Assembly (NCBI RefSeq): GCF_003143855.1
Contig: NZ_QFRK01000009.1
Location: 69,192 to 133,191, forward strand
Origin: Streptomyces sp. NWU339
Lineage (GTDB): Bacteria > Actinomycetota > Actinomycetes > Streptomycetales > Streptomycetaceae
Reading direction: 5' to 3'
DNA length: 64,000 nucleotides
Shown: positions 55,539-63,642 of the stretch, piece after piece
How the letters are laid out: the number at the start of each line of letters is the position of its first letter
Position numbering within the stretch: position 1 is the first letter of the stretch
The notes under the pieces: generated by a model
The model's database searches: none
Told to the model about the DNA's origin: nothing
What the model saw: only the letters and a program-made list of their open reading frames with translations
Position numbers and translations under genes: made by a program

Positions 55539-56528
55539 ATGCGGACGGGGAGCCGGGGAGCCGTGGGGGAACGGGTGGGCAGCGGTGCGATGCCGGTGGC
55601 GGGGGCGGCGACGCGCGGGCGGGTGGCCGCGGTGGCCGCGGTGCTGTCGGCGGGGCTGCTGGTGTTCCACCGTGCCGTGCCGAACGCCGTCGGCCGGGTG
55701 GGCAGTCTGCTGGAGTCGTTCCTCCCCTGGCTGGGCCTGGTGGTCCTGGTGCTGTTCGCCCTGGCGCTGCTGCGGCGTTCGGCCGTCGCGCTGGTGGCCC
55801 TGCTGCTGCCGGTGGCGGCCTGGACGTATCTCTTCGGCGGACTGTTCCTGCCCGAACCGCCCGCCGGTCCGCGGGAACTGGTGGTGGTGCAGCACAACGT
55901 CAGCGACGAGAACCCCGACCCGTCGGCCACGGCCCGCGCCCTGGCCGACGCCGGGCCCGACCTCATCGCGCTGGAGGAGCTGGTGCCGACGGCGCTGCCG
56001 CTCTACGAGAGGACGCTCGCCCGACGCTACCCGTACCACGCGGTGCGGGGCACCGTCGGCCTCTGGTCGAGGCACCCGCTCACCGATGCCCGGCTGCTGG
56101 ACATCAAACCCCCGGGGATCACCGAGCCCTGGAGCCGCGGGCTGAGGGCCGTGGTCCGCACACCGCACGGGGACGTCGCGGCGTACGTCGCGCACCTGCC
56201 CTCGATCCGGGTCGGGGCGAGCGGCCTCGCCTCCGCCCACCGGGACGAGAGCGCCCGTCTGCTGGGCAGGGCGGTCGCCGCCGAGGAACTGGAGACCGTG
56301 ATCCTTCTCGGCGACCTCAACAGCACCGTCGACGACCGGGGCCTGACCCCGCTGACCTCACGGATGAACGTGGCGGAACGCGGCTTCGCCCTGAGCTTCC
56401 CCGCCGCGCTGCCCCTGGCCCGGATAGATCAGGTCATGGCCCGCTCGGCCACCGTCCGTCACATCCGCACCCTGCCCGCCACCGGCAGCGACCATCTGCC
56501 GGTGGCCGCGCGCATCACCCTCGACTGA
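55539..56528 (+). CDS. Membrane-anchored endonuclease/exonuclease/phosphatase family protein
   Basis: This 329-residue protein has about three hydrophobic segments in the first 120 residues (VAAVAAVLSAGLLVF, LGLVVLVLFALALL, AVALVALLLPVAAWTYLF). Then comes an EEP domain with VVVQHNVSDENPD, LIALEEL, VAAYVAHLP, VILLGDLNST and TGSDHLPVAARI, carrying the Glu, Asp-Leu-Asn and Ser-Asp-His residues of the active site. These proteins hydrolyse phosphodiesters of nucleic acids or lipids, likely outside the membrane here. ATG 55539 is chosen at the head of a basic signal-anchor-like start. Confidence 0.88.
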   Translation: MRTGSRGAVGERVGSGAMPVAGAATRGRVAAVAAVLSAGLLVFHRAVPNAVGRVGSLLESFLPWLGLVVLVLFALALLRRSAVALVALLLPVAAWTYLFGGLFLPEPPAGPRELVVVQHNVSDENPDPSATARALADAGPDLIALEELVPTALPLYERTLARRYPYHAVRGTVGLWSRHPLTDARLLDIKPPGITEPWSRGLRAVVRTPHGDVAAYVAHLPSIRVGASGLASAHRDESARLLGRAVAAEELETVILLGDLNSTVDDRGLTPLTSRMNVAERGFALSFPAALPLARIDQVMARSATVRHIRTLPATGSDHLPVAARITLD

Positions 56529-56643
56529 GGCCACCGACCGGACCGCCCGGTACCGGAGGTGTGTCACGTCGTAGGCCCCCATAGCTCCCCGCGGTGCCCT
56601 GTTCCGCCTTGCCCGGGACACGTGTGGGGCGCACGCCGGTGCC

Positions 56644-56943
56644 ATGGGCACGGGCCCCACACCCATCTCCTCCGTGCAGCGCGCCGACCGTGCGTCCGGT
56701 CCTCTCGCCGAAGGCCTGGCCCGGCACCTGTACGACGATCCGGCCCGCACGGCCGCCGCGCTGCACGAGGAACTGCTGTCGCACGCGGGCGGCCGGTTGC
56801 ACGACGACGCCGCACTCCTCCTGCTCCGCGAACCCGCCGCCCCCGAGTCCGCCGCCCCGGCGCCGGCAGCCGGACCGGCAGCGACAGCGGGCCCGGCGTC
56901 GGCCCTCGGTACCGGGTCCGTCGACCGGAGGAACGCCGCCTGA
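56644..56943 (+). pseudogene. C-terminal fragment of a SpoIIE/PP2C-type phosphatase
   Basis: This 99-codon frame has normal codon use. RHLYDDPARTAAALHEELLSHAGGRLHDDAALLLLRE matches the last part of SpoIIE-like PP2C phosphatases, where the DDAALLLLR piece contributes the final metal-site Asp. Everything before it, including the other metal ligands, is missing, and the previous 115 bases do not extend it. It is probably a truncated remnant, though an independently started small protein cannot be excluded. Confidence 0.55.
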
Positions 56944-57018
56944 CCGATGCCGGGTGCCCGGCAGGTCGGCCGCGGACCCGCACCGGACACCGGCCGGAGC
57001 GTGCGGGATACTACGGGC

Positions 57019-57478
57019 ATGCGGATCTCAGCCAGGGCGGACTATGCGGTACGGGCCGCGCTGCAGCTCGCCGCGGCACGGGACGACGCCCCCCCTCAAG
57101 GCCGAGGCCATCGCCGACGCCCAGGACATTCCGCACAAGTTCCTCGAAGGCATCCTGAACGACATGCGTCGGGGCGGTCTCGCCCTCAGCCGGCGCGGCG
57201 GCAACGGCGGGTACCGACTGGCCCGGCCCGCCGACACCATCAGCATCGCCGACGTCATCCGCGTCGTGGACGGGCCGCTGGTCTCGGTGCGTGGGGTCCG
57301 CCCGCCGGACCTGTCCTACTCCGGCCCCGCGCAGTCGCTGCTCCCGCTGTGGATCGCGCTGCGGTCCCATGTGCGCGAGATCCTGGAAGGTGTGTCGCTG
57401 GCCGATGTCGCCGCGGCCGAACTCCCCGCCGAGGTCGCCGCGTTGACCGATGCTCCGGACGCCTGGGTCAACCCCTGA
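57019..57478 (+). pseudogene. Rrf2 family regulator with a frameshift in a C7 run
   Basis: The gene starts MRISARADYAVRAALQLAAARDDAP, then a run of seven C at 57089-57095 shifts the frame by +1. In the shifted frame the Rrf2 helix-turn-helix continues (LKAEAIADAQDIPHKFLEGIL, LALSRRGGNGGYRLA, ISIADVIRVVDGPL) to the stop at 57478. Removing one C restores an intact protein of about 152 residues. It lacks the three Cys of Fe-S Rrf2 members, as in CymR. The site beside a cysteine leader peptide and a sulfonate-binding protein suggests sulfur control. The shift could be mutation, slippage-based control or a sequencing error. Confidence 0.8.
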
Positions 57479-57505
57479 GCAAGCGGAACGGCGCCCGGAT
57501 TTCAT

Positions 57506-57522
57506 ATCTCAGATCATGAGAT
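57506..57522. promoter_or_regulatory. Inverted repeat ATCTCA-N5-TGAGAT, candidate Rrf2 operator
   Basis: Perfect 6-base arms around GATCA lie 27 bases after the Rrf2 gene and about 100 bases before the leader peptide gene. The position fits an operator controlling the sulfonate-binding-protein transcript. Confidence 0.5.
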
Positions 57523-57540
57523 GAGCTCGGCCAGGATATG

Positions 57541-57620
57541 GAAACCCTCTTGGAGGGAGGGCCCCGGTCTGCCACGATCCCTAGCAACCGGGTAGGAAAA
57601 CCAGGGATCGGGGGCCGGTC
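57541..57620 (+). other. Structured leader RNA region, possible attenuator or S-box-like element
   Basis: GATCCCT at 57576-57582 pairs with AGGGATC at 57603-57609, enclosing GCAACCGGG. The preceding TTGGAGGGAGGGCCCC and the GCAACC string loosely recall SAM (S-box) riboswitch conserved sequence, but the full consensus is not matched by eye. It lies directly before the leader peptide start. Confidence 0.25.
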
Positions 57621-57746
57621 ATGCGTGCACTGGACCGCACGGCCCGCTTGCTGCCCCACCTGACCTCGCGCCGTCACATCGACTTCGGCCGCGCGTCGAG
57701 TGCCATCTGTCGCCGTTCCGCGCCCCGGCCGCCCGTCTCCAGGTAG
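57621..57746 (+). CDS. Short regulatory leader peptide with a conserved Cys (cysteine attenuator type)
   Basis: This 41-codon gene encodes LTSRRHIDFGRASSAICRRS within its central and later part. The RRHxDxxRxxSAxC pattern is typical of short leader peptides found before sulfonate transport and cysteine genes in actinobacteria. The single Cys codon at position 30 is expected to couple ribosome progress to downstream expression. It is the only part of the sulfonate locus here that looks undamaged. It lies 154 bases before the SsuA-like gene. Confidence 0.8.
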   Translation: MRALDRTARLLPHLTSRRHIDFGRASSAICRRSAPRPPVSR

Positions 57747-57900
57747 TCCGCTTTCCGGCACGCCCAGGACGACGCGGCGCCCCTCCCCCGGCCTCCCGGC
57801 CGTATCTCTGTGTCTCTTTATCTCCGCATCGCTGCATCTCTGCATGGCTATGTCGGCGTATCGACCTTCTCCGCGCCGCCCACCCCGAAAGGACACCTCC

Positions 57901-59009
57901 GTGTCTGCCGCAAGGCCTCTCGCTCTCCTGCGCGCCATCGCCGTCACCGCGACGCTGCCCCTCCTGCTCACCGCGTGCGGCTACGGCTCCGAGTCCACCG
58001 ACGACGGCAAGCAGTCCGAGGTCGCGGCGGACGCCGAGAAGCTGTCCGTCGACGAGGTGAAGCTCGGCTACTTCCCGAACCTCACCCATGCCAACGCCCT
58101 GGTGGGCGTCCAGGAGGGCCTGCTGCAGAAGGAGCTCGGCGGCACCCGGATCAAGTCCGCGACCTTCAACGCCGGGCCGTCCGAGATCGAGGCGCTGAAC
58201 GCCGGTTCCATCGACATCGGCTGGATCGGCCCCTCCCCCTCCATCAACGGATACACCAAGTCCCGGGGCAAGAACCTGCGCATCATCGGCGGCTCCGCCT
58301 CCGGCGGCGTGAAGCTGGTCGTCAACCCGAAGAAGATCAAGTCCGAGGACGACCTCAAGGGCAAGAGGATCGCGACCCCGCAGCTCGGCAACACCCAGGA
58401 CGTCGCGTTCCTCAACTGGATCGCGGAGAAGGGCTGGAAGGTCGACGCGCAGAGCGGCAAGGGCGACGTCTCCGTCGTCCGCACCGACAACAAGGTGGCA
58501 CCCGACGCCTTCACGTCCGGCTCGATCGACGGTGCCTGGGTGCCGGAGCCGACCGCGTCCAAGCTGGTCGCGGAGGGCGCCGAGGTGCTGCTGGACGAGG
58601 CCGACCTGTGGCCCGACAAGAAGTTCGTGATCACGAACATCATCGTGTCGCAGAAGTTCCTCGAGGAGCACCCGGACGTCGTCGAGGCCGTGCTGCGCGG
58701 CTCGGTGAAGACCAACGACTGGATCAGGGCCAACCCCGACAGGCCAAGGAGTCCGCGAACAAGGCCCTCGAGGAACTGTCCGGCAAGGCCCTGCCCGAGG
58801 ACGTCCTCGACCCGGCCTGGGAGTCCATCACCTTCCTGGACGACCCGCTGGCCGCCACCCTCGACTCGCAGGCGAAGCACGCGGTGAAGGCCGGCCTGCT
58901 GGAGCAGCCCGCCCTGGACGGCATCTACGACCTCGCACCGCTGAACAAGGTGCTCAAAGCCGAGGGCAAGGACGAGGTGGACGACGCGGGTCTCGGCGTC
59001 GAGCGGTGA
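57901..59009 (+). pseudogene. SsuA-like sulfonate ABC binding lipoprotein, frameshifted
   Basis: GTG 57901, with AAAGGA 7 bases before, opens a lipoprotein signal (SAARPLALLRAIAVTATLPL, LLTACGYG). The mature domain matches aliphatic sulfonate/taurine binding proteins (VKLGYFPNLTHANALVGVQEGLL, IDIGWIGPSPSINGYTK, DGAWVPEPTASKLV). Near 58740 one base appears to be missing: the frame passes from IRANPDR to AKESANKALEELSGKALPED and runs on to GLGVER and a stop at 59009. The repaired protein would have about 370 residues. No permease or ATPase gene follows; the next gene is unrelated. The locus looks decayed, unless the shift is a sequencing error. Confidence 0.8.
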
Positions 59010-59095
59010 CCTCGGCCCACTCCGGGTGAGTTCCGGGAGCGGCGGTCCCAGCCGCGGCCGCCGCTCCCACGCCGCTCCTCTGAGACACTGGTGCG

Positions 59096-59887
59096 ATGCC
59101 GCCGACTCCGCGGTCACATCCGCGCCCGACACCTCCGAGGCCCCCGGAACCCCTCACGGCCGAGGCGCCGGCGACCATCGCGCGCCCGCTGCTCACCCAG
59201 TCCTGGCTCGACCTGACCTTTCTGCACTGGGCCGCGGACCCGGCCGACGTGGCCCCTCTGCTGCCGACCGGAACGGTGCCCGACACACTGGACGGGGTCA
59301 CCTACGTCGGACTCGTCGCCTTCCGGATGCACCGGGTCGGCTGGCTGCGCCTCCCGGGGCTCCCCTACCTCGGCTCCTTCCCCGAGACCAACGTCCGCCT
59401 CTACTCGGTGGACACGCACGGACGCCGCGGCGTGGTGTTCCTCTCCCTGGACGCCTCCCGGCTGCTGCCCGTGGCGATCGGCCGGATCGGTTTCCGGATG
59501 CCCTATCTCTGGTCCCGGATGGCCGTCCGGCACAGCGGCGACACCGTCACGTACACCAGCTCCCGGCGGTGGCCCGGACCCTGCGGCGCCCACAGCCGCA
59601 TCACCGTGCGGGTGGGCGAGCGGGTCGAGGAGCCCACCGGGCTGGAACACTTCCTGACCGCCCGCTGGGGCATGCACGGCTCCTTCTTCGGCCGGTCGAT
59701 GTACCTGCCCAACACCCATCCGCGCTGGTCCCTGCACCGCGCCGAGGTACTCGACTGCGCGGAGGACCTGCTGGCGGCGGCGGGACTGCCGAAGCCCGCG
59801 AAAGACCCTGTGAGCGTCCTCTACTCGCCGGGCGTCCCCGCCCGCTTCGGCCGACCCGCCCGCCCTGCGGGCATCCGCACCCCTTGA
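59096..59887 (+). CDS. DUF2071 (YqjF-like) protein
   Basis: This 263-residue protein matches DUF2071: QSWLDLTFLHWAADPADVAPLLP, TYVGLVAFRMHRVGWL, FPETNVRLYSVDTHGRRGVVFLSLDASRL and HFLTARWGMHGSFFG. The first 28 residues are Pro-rich. No catalytic role is established for the family. It follows the damaged SsuA gene by 86 bases but is not known to be connected with sulfur uptake. Confidence 0.88.
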   Translation: MPPTPRSHPRPTPPRPPEPLTAEAPATIARPLLTQSWLDLTFLHWAADPADVAPLLPTGTVPDTLDGVTYVGLVAFRMHRVGWLRLPGLPYLGSFPETNVRLYSVDTHGRRGVVFLSLDASRLLPVAIGRIGFRMPYLWSRMAVRHSGDTVTYTSSRRWPGPCGAHSRITVRVGERVEEPTGLEHFLTARWGMHGSFFGRSMYLPNTHPRWSLHRAEVLDCAEDLLAAAGLPKPAKDPVSVLYSPGVPARFGRPARPAGIRTP

Positions 59888-59897
59888 CGCCCCGGGC

Positions 59898-60098
59898 TCA
59901 GCCCTGCGGCTCCTGCGGCTTGGGGTCCACCTCGCGCAGGTTCCGGTCGGTGAGTTCGGTGCGTGTCTCCGTACGGTGGCCGCGGGCGATGTAGTCCCGC
60001 ACCACGAGCTCGACGGCGTCCTGCGGCGACCCGACTCCGGCCAGGACCATGACTTCCACGACCAGTTCGGCGTCGAGTGTGACGGTGACCTCGGCCAT
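59898..60098 (-). CDS. Small VapB-like/ribbon-helix-helix antitoxin-type protein
   Basis: This 66-residue protein reads MAEVTVTLDAELVVEVMVLA, then SPQDAVELVVRDYIARGHR, which fits the short strand-helix-helix build of VapB-type antitoxins. An AGGAG site precedes ATG 60098. No PIN-domain toxin gene is adjacent, so it would be a solitary copy. The assignment is tentative. Confidence 0.5.
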   Translation of the reverse strand: MAEVTVTLDAELVVEVMVLAGVGSPQDAVELVVRDYIARGHRTETRTELTDRNLREVDPKPQEPQG

Positions 60099-60113
60099 GG
60101 CGCTCTCCTGACG

Positions 60114-60245
60114 GTGTCGGGCACTGCGTGGACCCGGATCACCGAACTCTACAAGGCGGGCCACCCGCCCTTCCGGCCCAGCCCGCGCGAACGGGGTCGG
60201 AACGCACTCCTCCGGTTCTCGTTCGACCCCTCCGACCGGCGATGA
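60114..60245 (+). other. Short unidentified frame with coding-like base use
   Basis: A 43-codon frame from GTG 60114 encodes TRITELYKAGHPPFRPSPRE and ends FSFDPSDRR. Third positions are mostly G or C, as in real genes here. I do not recognise it. It may be a small gene or the tail of a lost one, and it diverges from the antitoxin-like gene. Confidence 0.25.
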
Positions 60246-60321
60246 TGGCAGTGGCGGCCGCGTGCGCACTGTGGTCGTCCGTCCGTCGGACGTGTGCCAG
60301 GAGCAGAGAGGAAGCACCACG

Positions 60322-60984
60322 ATGAGCCACCAGAAGGTGCGCGACGTGATGAGCGACGCCGTCGTCCGGATCCAGGGCGGGACACCGTTCAAGGAGATCG
60401 CGCACCTGCTGCTCGAGTACGACATCACCGCCGTCCCCGTGGTCGACGCCGAGGACCGTCCGGTGGGCGTGGTGTCCGAGGCGGATCTGCTGCACAAGAT
60501 GTGGGGGCGTCAGGAGGGCGAGGCCGGTGGGCCGGGAGTGGCGCCCCGGCCGGAGAAGGCCTGGGCCACCGACGCCGCCGGGCTGATGACGTCGCCCCCG
60601 CTCTGTGCCGCCGAGGACTGGAGCGTGGTGGACGCCGCCCGGGTGATGGCCCGGCACGGCATCAAGCGGCTGCTGGTGATCGACGGGACCGGGCGGCTGA
60701 GGGGCGTGGTGAGCAGGAGCGACCTGCTCCGCGTCTTCGTGCGCGCGGACCGGGCGATCCGCACGGAGATCGTCGAGGACGTGCTGGTCAGGGCGCTCGG
60801 CGAGGCGCCCTCCGCGGTGGAGGTGACGGTGACACACGGCCATGTCAGGCTCAGCGGGCAGTTGTCCTCACCGGCGACGGCTCAGGAGCTCGAGGAACTG
60901 TGCCGCAACGTCGACGGCGTCGTCGACGTGGAGTTCCGTGCGGTGCCCGACTCCGGGACCGACGGCCCGGCGCCGACGGGCTGA
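60322..60984 (+). CDS. CBS-domain pair with C-terminal BON domain
   Basis: This 220-residue protein has two CBS motifs (VRDVMSDAVVRIQGGTPFKEIAHLLLEYDITAVPVVD and LMTSPPLCAAEDWSVVDAARVMARHGIKRLLVIDGTGRL), forming a probable adenine-nucleotide-sensing module. Residues about 150-205 are a BON domain (LVRALGEAPSAVEVTVTHGHVRLSGQL). CBS-BON proteins are common in Streptomyces; their target is not established. An AGAGGAAG site precedes ATG 60322. It is followed by a strong hairpin. Confidence 0.92.
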   Translation: MSHQKVRDVMSDAVVRIQGGTPFKEIAHLLLEYDITAVPVVDAEDRPVGVVSEADLLHKMWGRQEGEAGGPGVAPRPEKAWATDAAGLMTSPPLCAAEDWSVVDAARVMARHGIKRLLVIDGTGRLRGVVSRSDLLRVFVRADRAIRTEIVEDVLVRALGEAPSAVEVTVTHGHVRLSGQLSSPATAQELEELCRNVDGVVDVEFRAVPDSGTDGPAPTG

Positions 60985-61005
60985 CCGCGCGCCGCGGGTC
61001 CCGGA

Positions 61006-61036
61006 CCGGGGCCGTCGCCGGGCGGGACGGCCCCGG
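61006..61036 (+). terminator. Stem-loop after CBS-BON gene
   Basis: CCGGGGCCGTC pairs perfectly with GACGGCCCCGG around a 9-base loop, 22 bases after the CBS-BON stop. Confidence 0.7.
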
Positions 61037-61091
61037 TGCGTGTCGCCCGCCATCCGTCCGGTGCTTCACCGGGCCGACGGCTCATCCGAGG

Positions 61092-61109
61092 TGGTGAAGC
61101 GCTTCGACT
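61092..61109. promoter_or_regulatory. First copy of an 18-base sequence centred on GAAGCGCTTC
   Basis: TGGTGAAGCGCTTCGACT lies about 240 bases before the GH31 start. Its exact reverse complement occurs at 61417-61434 inside the gene. The core is a perfect palindrome with a CG centre, typical of LacI-family operators. Confidence 0.5.
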
Positions 61110-61250
61110 GACAGTCGATCCTTCTGACGCGTGCCGCTCTCGCTTCACCCGGCACTGCGATCAGGTGCATGTGTCCGGCCTGATCACCAACACGTCGGCG
61201 GGGGCCGGCCGCATCGGCCCCCGACGGCGGGATCTCCTCGTTCCAGGGCG

Positions 61251-61283
61251 TGACAGGAACTCCCGGACCTGTCATAGTTCCTG
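61251..61283 (+). promoter_or_regulatory. Promoter candidate overlapping nested inverted repeats, upstream of GH31 gene
   Basis: TGACAG (61251) and CATAGT (61273) are 16 bases apart, a plausible promoter. TGACAGG/CCTGTCA (61251-61274) and CAGGAACT/AGTTCCTG (61254-61283) are overlapping inverted repeats over the same stretch, suggesting an operator on the promoter. Confidence 0.45.
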
Positions 61284-61334
61284 GCCAGGTACGACTTTCT
61301 TCTCGCCATCGCCCCTCCCCCTCCGAGGAAGATC

Positions 61335-63605
61335 ATGAAGTTCACCGACGGCTTCTGGCGCATCCGCGAGGGCGTCCAGATCTCGTACGCCACCGAGTTG
61401 CGCGATGTGCGCACGGAGTCGAAGCGCTTCACCAGCTATGCCGCCGTCAAGAGAGTGAGGCATCGAGGCGACACCCTCAACGCTCCTCTCGTCACGGTCG
61501 AGTGCTTCTCCCCCGCCGAGGGCGTCATCGGCATCCGCGTCACCCACCACGCGGGCAAGCGGCGCCCCGGCCCCGACTTCTCCCTCACCGGTGATCCGGA
61601 CGGCGCCGGGACGGTGCGCACGGACGGCCGGGTCACCGAGCTGACCAGCGGCCCGCTGACCCTCCGCCTCGACGGGTCCGGTCCCTTCTCGCTCGGCTTC
61701 CACGACGCGGACGGACGCGAGCTGACCCGCGCGGACGCCAAGGGCACCGCCTTCGCCACCACCGGCGACGGAGCCCACCACATGCTGACCCGGCTGGCGC
61801 TCGGCGTCGGGGAACAGATCTACGGCCTCGGTGAGCGCTTCACCCCGTTCGTCAAGAACGGTCAGACCGTCGACGTCTGGCAGGCCGACGGCGGCACGAG
61901 CAGCGAGCAGTCCTACAAGAACATCCCGTTCTACGTCTCCTCCCGCGGCTACGGCGTCTTCGTCAACCACCCCGGAGCGGTCTCCTACGAGATCGGCTCG
62001 GAGTCCGTGGGCCAGGTGCAGTTCAGCGTCGAGGACCAGTCGCTGGAGTACTACGTCGTCGCCGGTCCCACCCCGAAGGACGTACTCAGCCGCTACACGG
62101 CCCTCACCGGCCGCCCCGCCCTGCCCCCGGCCTGGTCGTTCGGCCTGTGGCTCAGCACCTCGTTCACCACGTCCTACGACGAACGGACCGTCACGTCGTT
62201 CGTGGACGGCATGACCGAACGCGGCATCCCGCTGTCCGTCTTCCACTTCGACTGCTTCTGGATGCGCGAGTACCAGTGGTGCGACTTCCGGTGGGACCCC
62301 GACGTCTTCCCCGACCCGGACGGCATGCTGGCCCGGCTCAAGGAGAAGGGCCTGCGCATCAGCGCCTGGATCAACCCGTACATCGCCCAGAAGTCCCCAC
62401 TCTTCGACGAGGCCGCCGCCCTCGGGCACCTGGTGTGCAGGCCCGGCGGCGACGTGTGGCAGTGGGACCTGTGGCAGGCCGGCATGGGCCTGGTCGACTT
62501 CACCGGCCCCGAGGCGCGCGCCTGGTTCCAGTCGAAGCTCAAGGCCCTGCTCGACCAGGGCGTGGACTGCTTCAAGACGGACTTCGGCGAGCGCATCCCC
62601 ACCGACGTGGTCTGGCACGACGGCTCGGACCCCGAGCGGATGCACAACTACTACACGCAGCTGTACAACCGCACGGTGTTCGAGCTCCTCGAGAAGGAGC
62701 GCGGGCAGGGTGAGGCCGTGCTGTTCGCCCGGTCCGCGACGGCCGGCGGGCAGCAGTACCCCGTGCACTGGGGCGGCGACTGCTGGTCGTCCTTCGAGGC
62801 CATGGCCGAGTCGCTGCGGGGCGGTCTGTCGCTGTCGCTGAGCGGGTTCGGCTTCTGGAGCCACGACATCGGCGGTTTCGAGGGCACGCCCGACCCCGAA
62901 GTGTTCAAGCGCTGGCTCGCCTTCGGCCTGCTCTCCTCGCACAGCCGACTGCACGGCTCCTCGTCGTACCGGGTGCCGTGGGAGTTCGGCGACGAGGCGG
63001 TCGGCGTCGCCCGGCGGTTCACCCTGCTCAAGCACCGCCTGATGCCGTACTTGTACGGCGCGGCCGTCGAGACGCACGCCACCGGCGTGCCGATGATGCG
63101 GCCGATGGTGCTGGAGTTCCCCGGCGACCCGACGTGCCGTCCGCTCGACCGCCAGTACATGCTGGGCCCCGACCTCCTGGTGGCGCCCGTGTTCAGCCCG
63201 GACGGCGAGGTCGAGGTCTACCTGCCGGAGGGCACCTGGACCCACCTGCTGAGCGGCCAGAAGGTCACCGGCCCGGGCTGGCGCACCGAACGGCACGGCT
63301 ACTCCAGCCTCCCGCTGTACGTCCGTGAGGGCGCCGTCCTGCCCCTGGCCGGCGACGACTCGCGGCCGGACGGCGACTGGCTGGACGCGCCGGTCCTCCT
63401 CGTCCACCCGACGGCCTCGCCCGGCTACACGGCCGAGATCACCGTGCCCGACACCACGGGCGCGCGGGCCGCGGCCTTCCGGATCCTGCGCGACGGCGGC
63501 GTCCTGCGGGTCACCGCGTCGGGGACCGACCGGCCGTTCACGGTGCGTGTCGCGGGCGGGGCGGAGGCCCGGGGAGCGGGTGCGGTGACGGTGCCGCTGG
63601 GATGA
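61335..63605 (+). CDS. GH31 alpha-xylosidase (YicI-like)
   Basis: This 756-residue cytoplasmic enzyme should release alpha-xylose from xyloglucan oligosaccharides or isoprimeverose. Diagnostic features are YGLGERFTPFVKNGQ near 172, HFDCFWMREYQWCDFRWD near 313-330, the nucleophile Asp in FKTDFGERIP near 416 and the acid/base Asp in WGGDCWSSFEAMAESLRGGL near 482. The CFWM...W-C pattern matches YicI-type xylosidases rather than alpha-glucosidases. GAGGAAG precedes ATG 61335. An operator-like sequence lies both before and within the gene. No transporter genes adjoin on this side. Confidence 0.92.
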   Translation: MKFTDGFWRIREGVQISYATELRDVRTESKRFTSYAAVKRVRHRGDTLNAPLVTVECFSPAEGVIGIRVTHHAGKRRPGPDFSLTGDPDGAGTVRTDGRVTELTSGPLTLRLDGSGPFSLGFHDADGRELTRADAKGTAFATTGDGAHHMLTRLALGVGEQIYGLGERFTPFVKNGQTVDVWQADGGTSSEQSYKNIPFYVSSRGYGVFVNHPGAVSYEIGSESVGQVQFSVEDQSLEYYVVAGPTPKDVLSRYTALTGRPALPPAWSFGLWLSTSFTTSYDERTVTSFVDGMTERGIPLSVFHFDCFWMREYQWCDFRWDPDVFPDPDGMLARLKEKGLRISAWINPYIAQKSPLFDEAAALGHLVCRPGGDVWQWDLWQAGMGLVDFTGPEARAWFQSKLKALLDQGVDCFKTDFGERIPTDVVWHDGSDPERMHNYYTQLYNRTVFELLEKERGQGEAVLFARSATAGGQQYPVHWGGDCWSSFEAMAESLRGGLSLSLSGFGFWSHDIGGFEGTPDPEVFKRWLAFGLLSSHSRLHGSSSYRVPWEFGDEAVGVARRFTLLKHRLMPYLYGAAVETHATGVPMMRPMVLEFPGDPTCRPLDRQYMLGPDLLVAPVFSPDGEVEVYLPEGTWTHLLSGQKVTGPGWRTERHGYSSLPLYVREGAVLPLAGDDSRPDGDWLDAPVLLVHPTASPGYTAEITVPDTTGARAAAFRILRDGGVLRVTASGTDRPFTVRVAGGAEARGAGAVTVPLG
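61417..61434. promoter_or_regulatory. Second, inverted copy of the 18-base GAAGCGCTTC element, inside the GH31 gene
   Basis: AGTCGAAGCGCTTCACCA, encoding part of TESKRFTS, is the exact reverse complement of 61092-61109. The centres are 325 bases apart. Paired operators before and within a gene would allow loop-type repression. Confidence 0.45.
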
Positions 63606-63642
63606 CGGGCGCGACGGCGGCCGGGGCGGGAGCGGTGCCGCG

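Noticed and set aside
57841..57900. ATG 57841/57847 as start of the SsuA-like protein
   Set aside because: It would place a Pro/Arg-rich segment before the lipoprotein signal, while GTG 57901 has a good ribosome site and gives a normal signal peptide.
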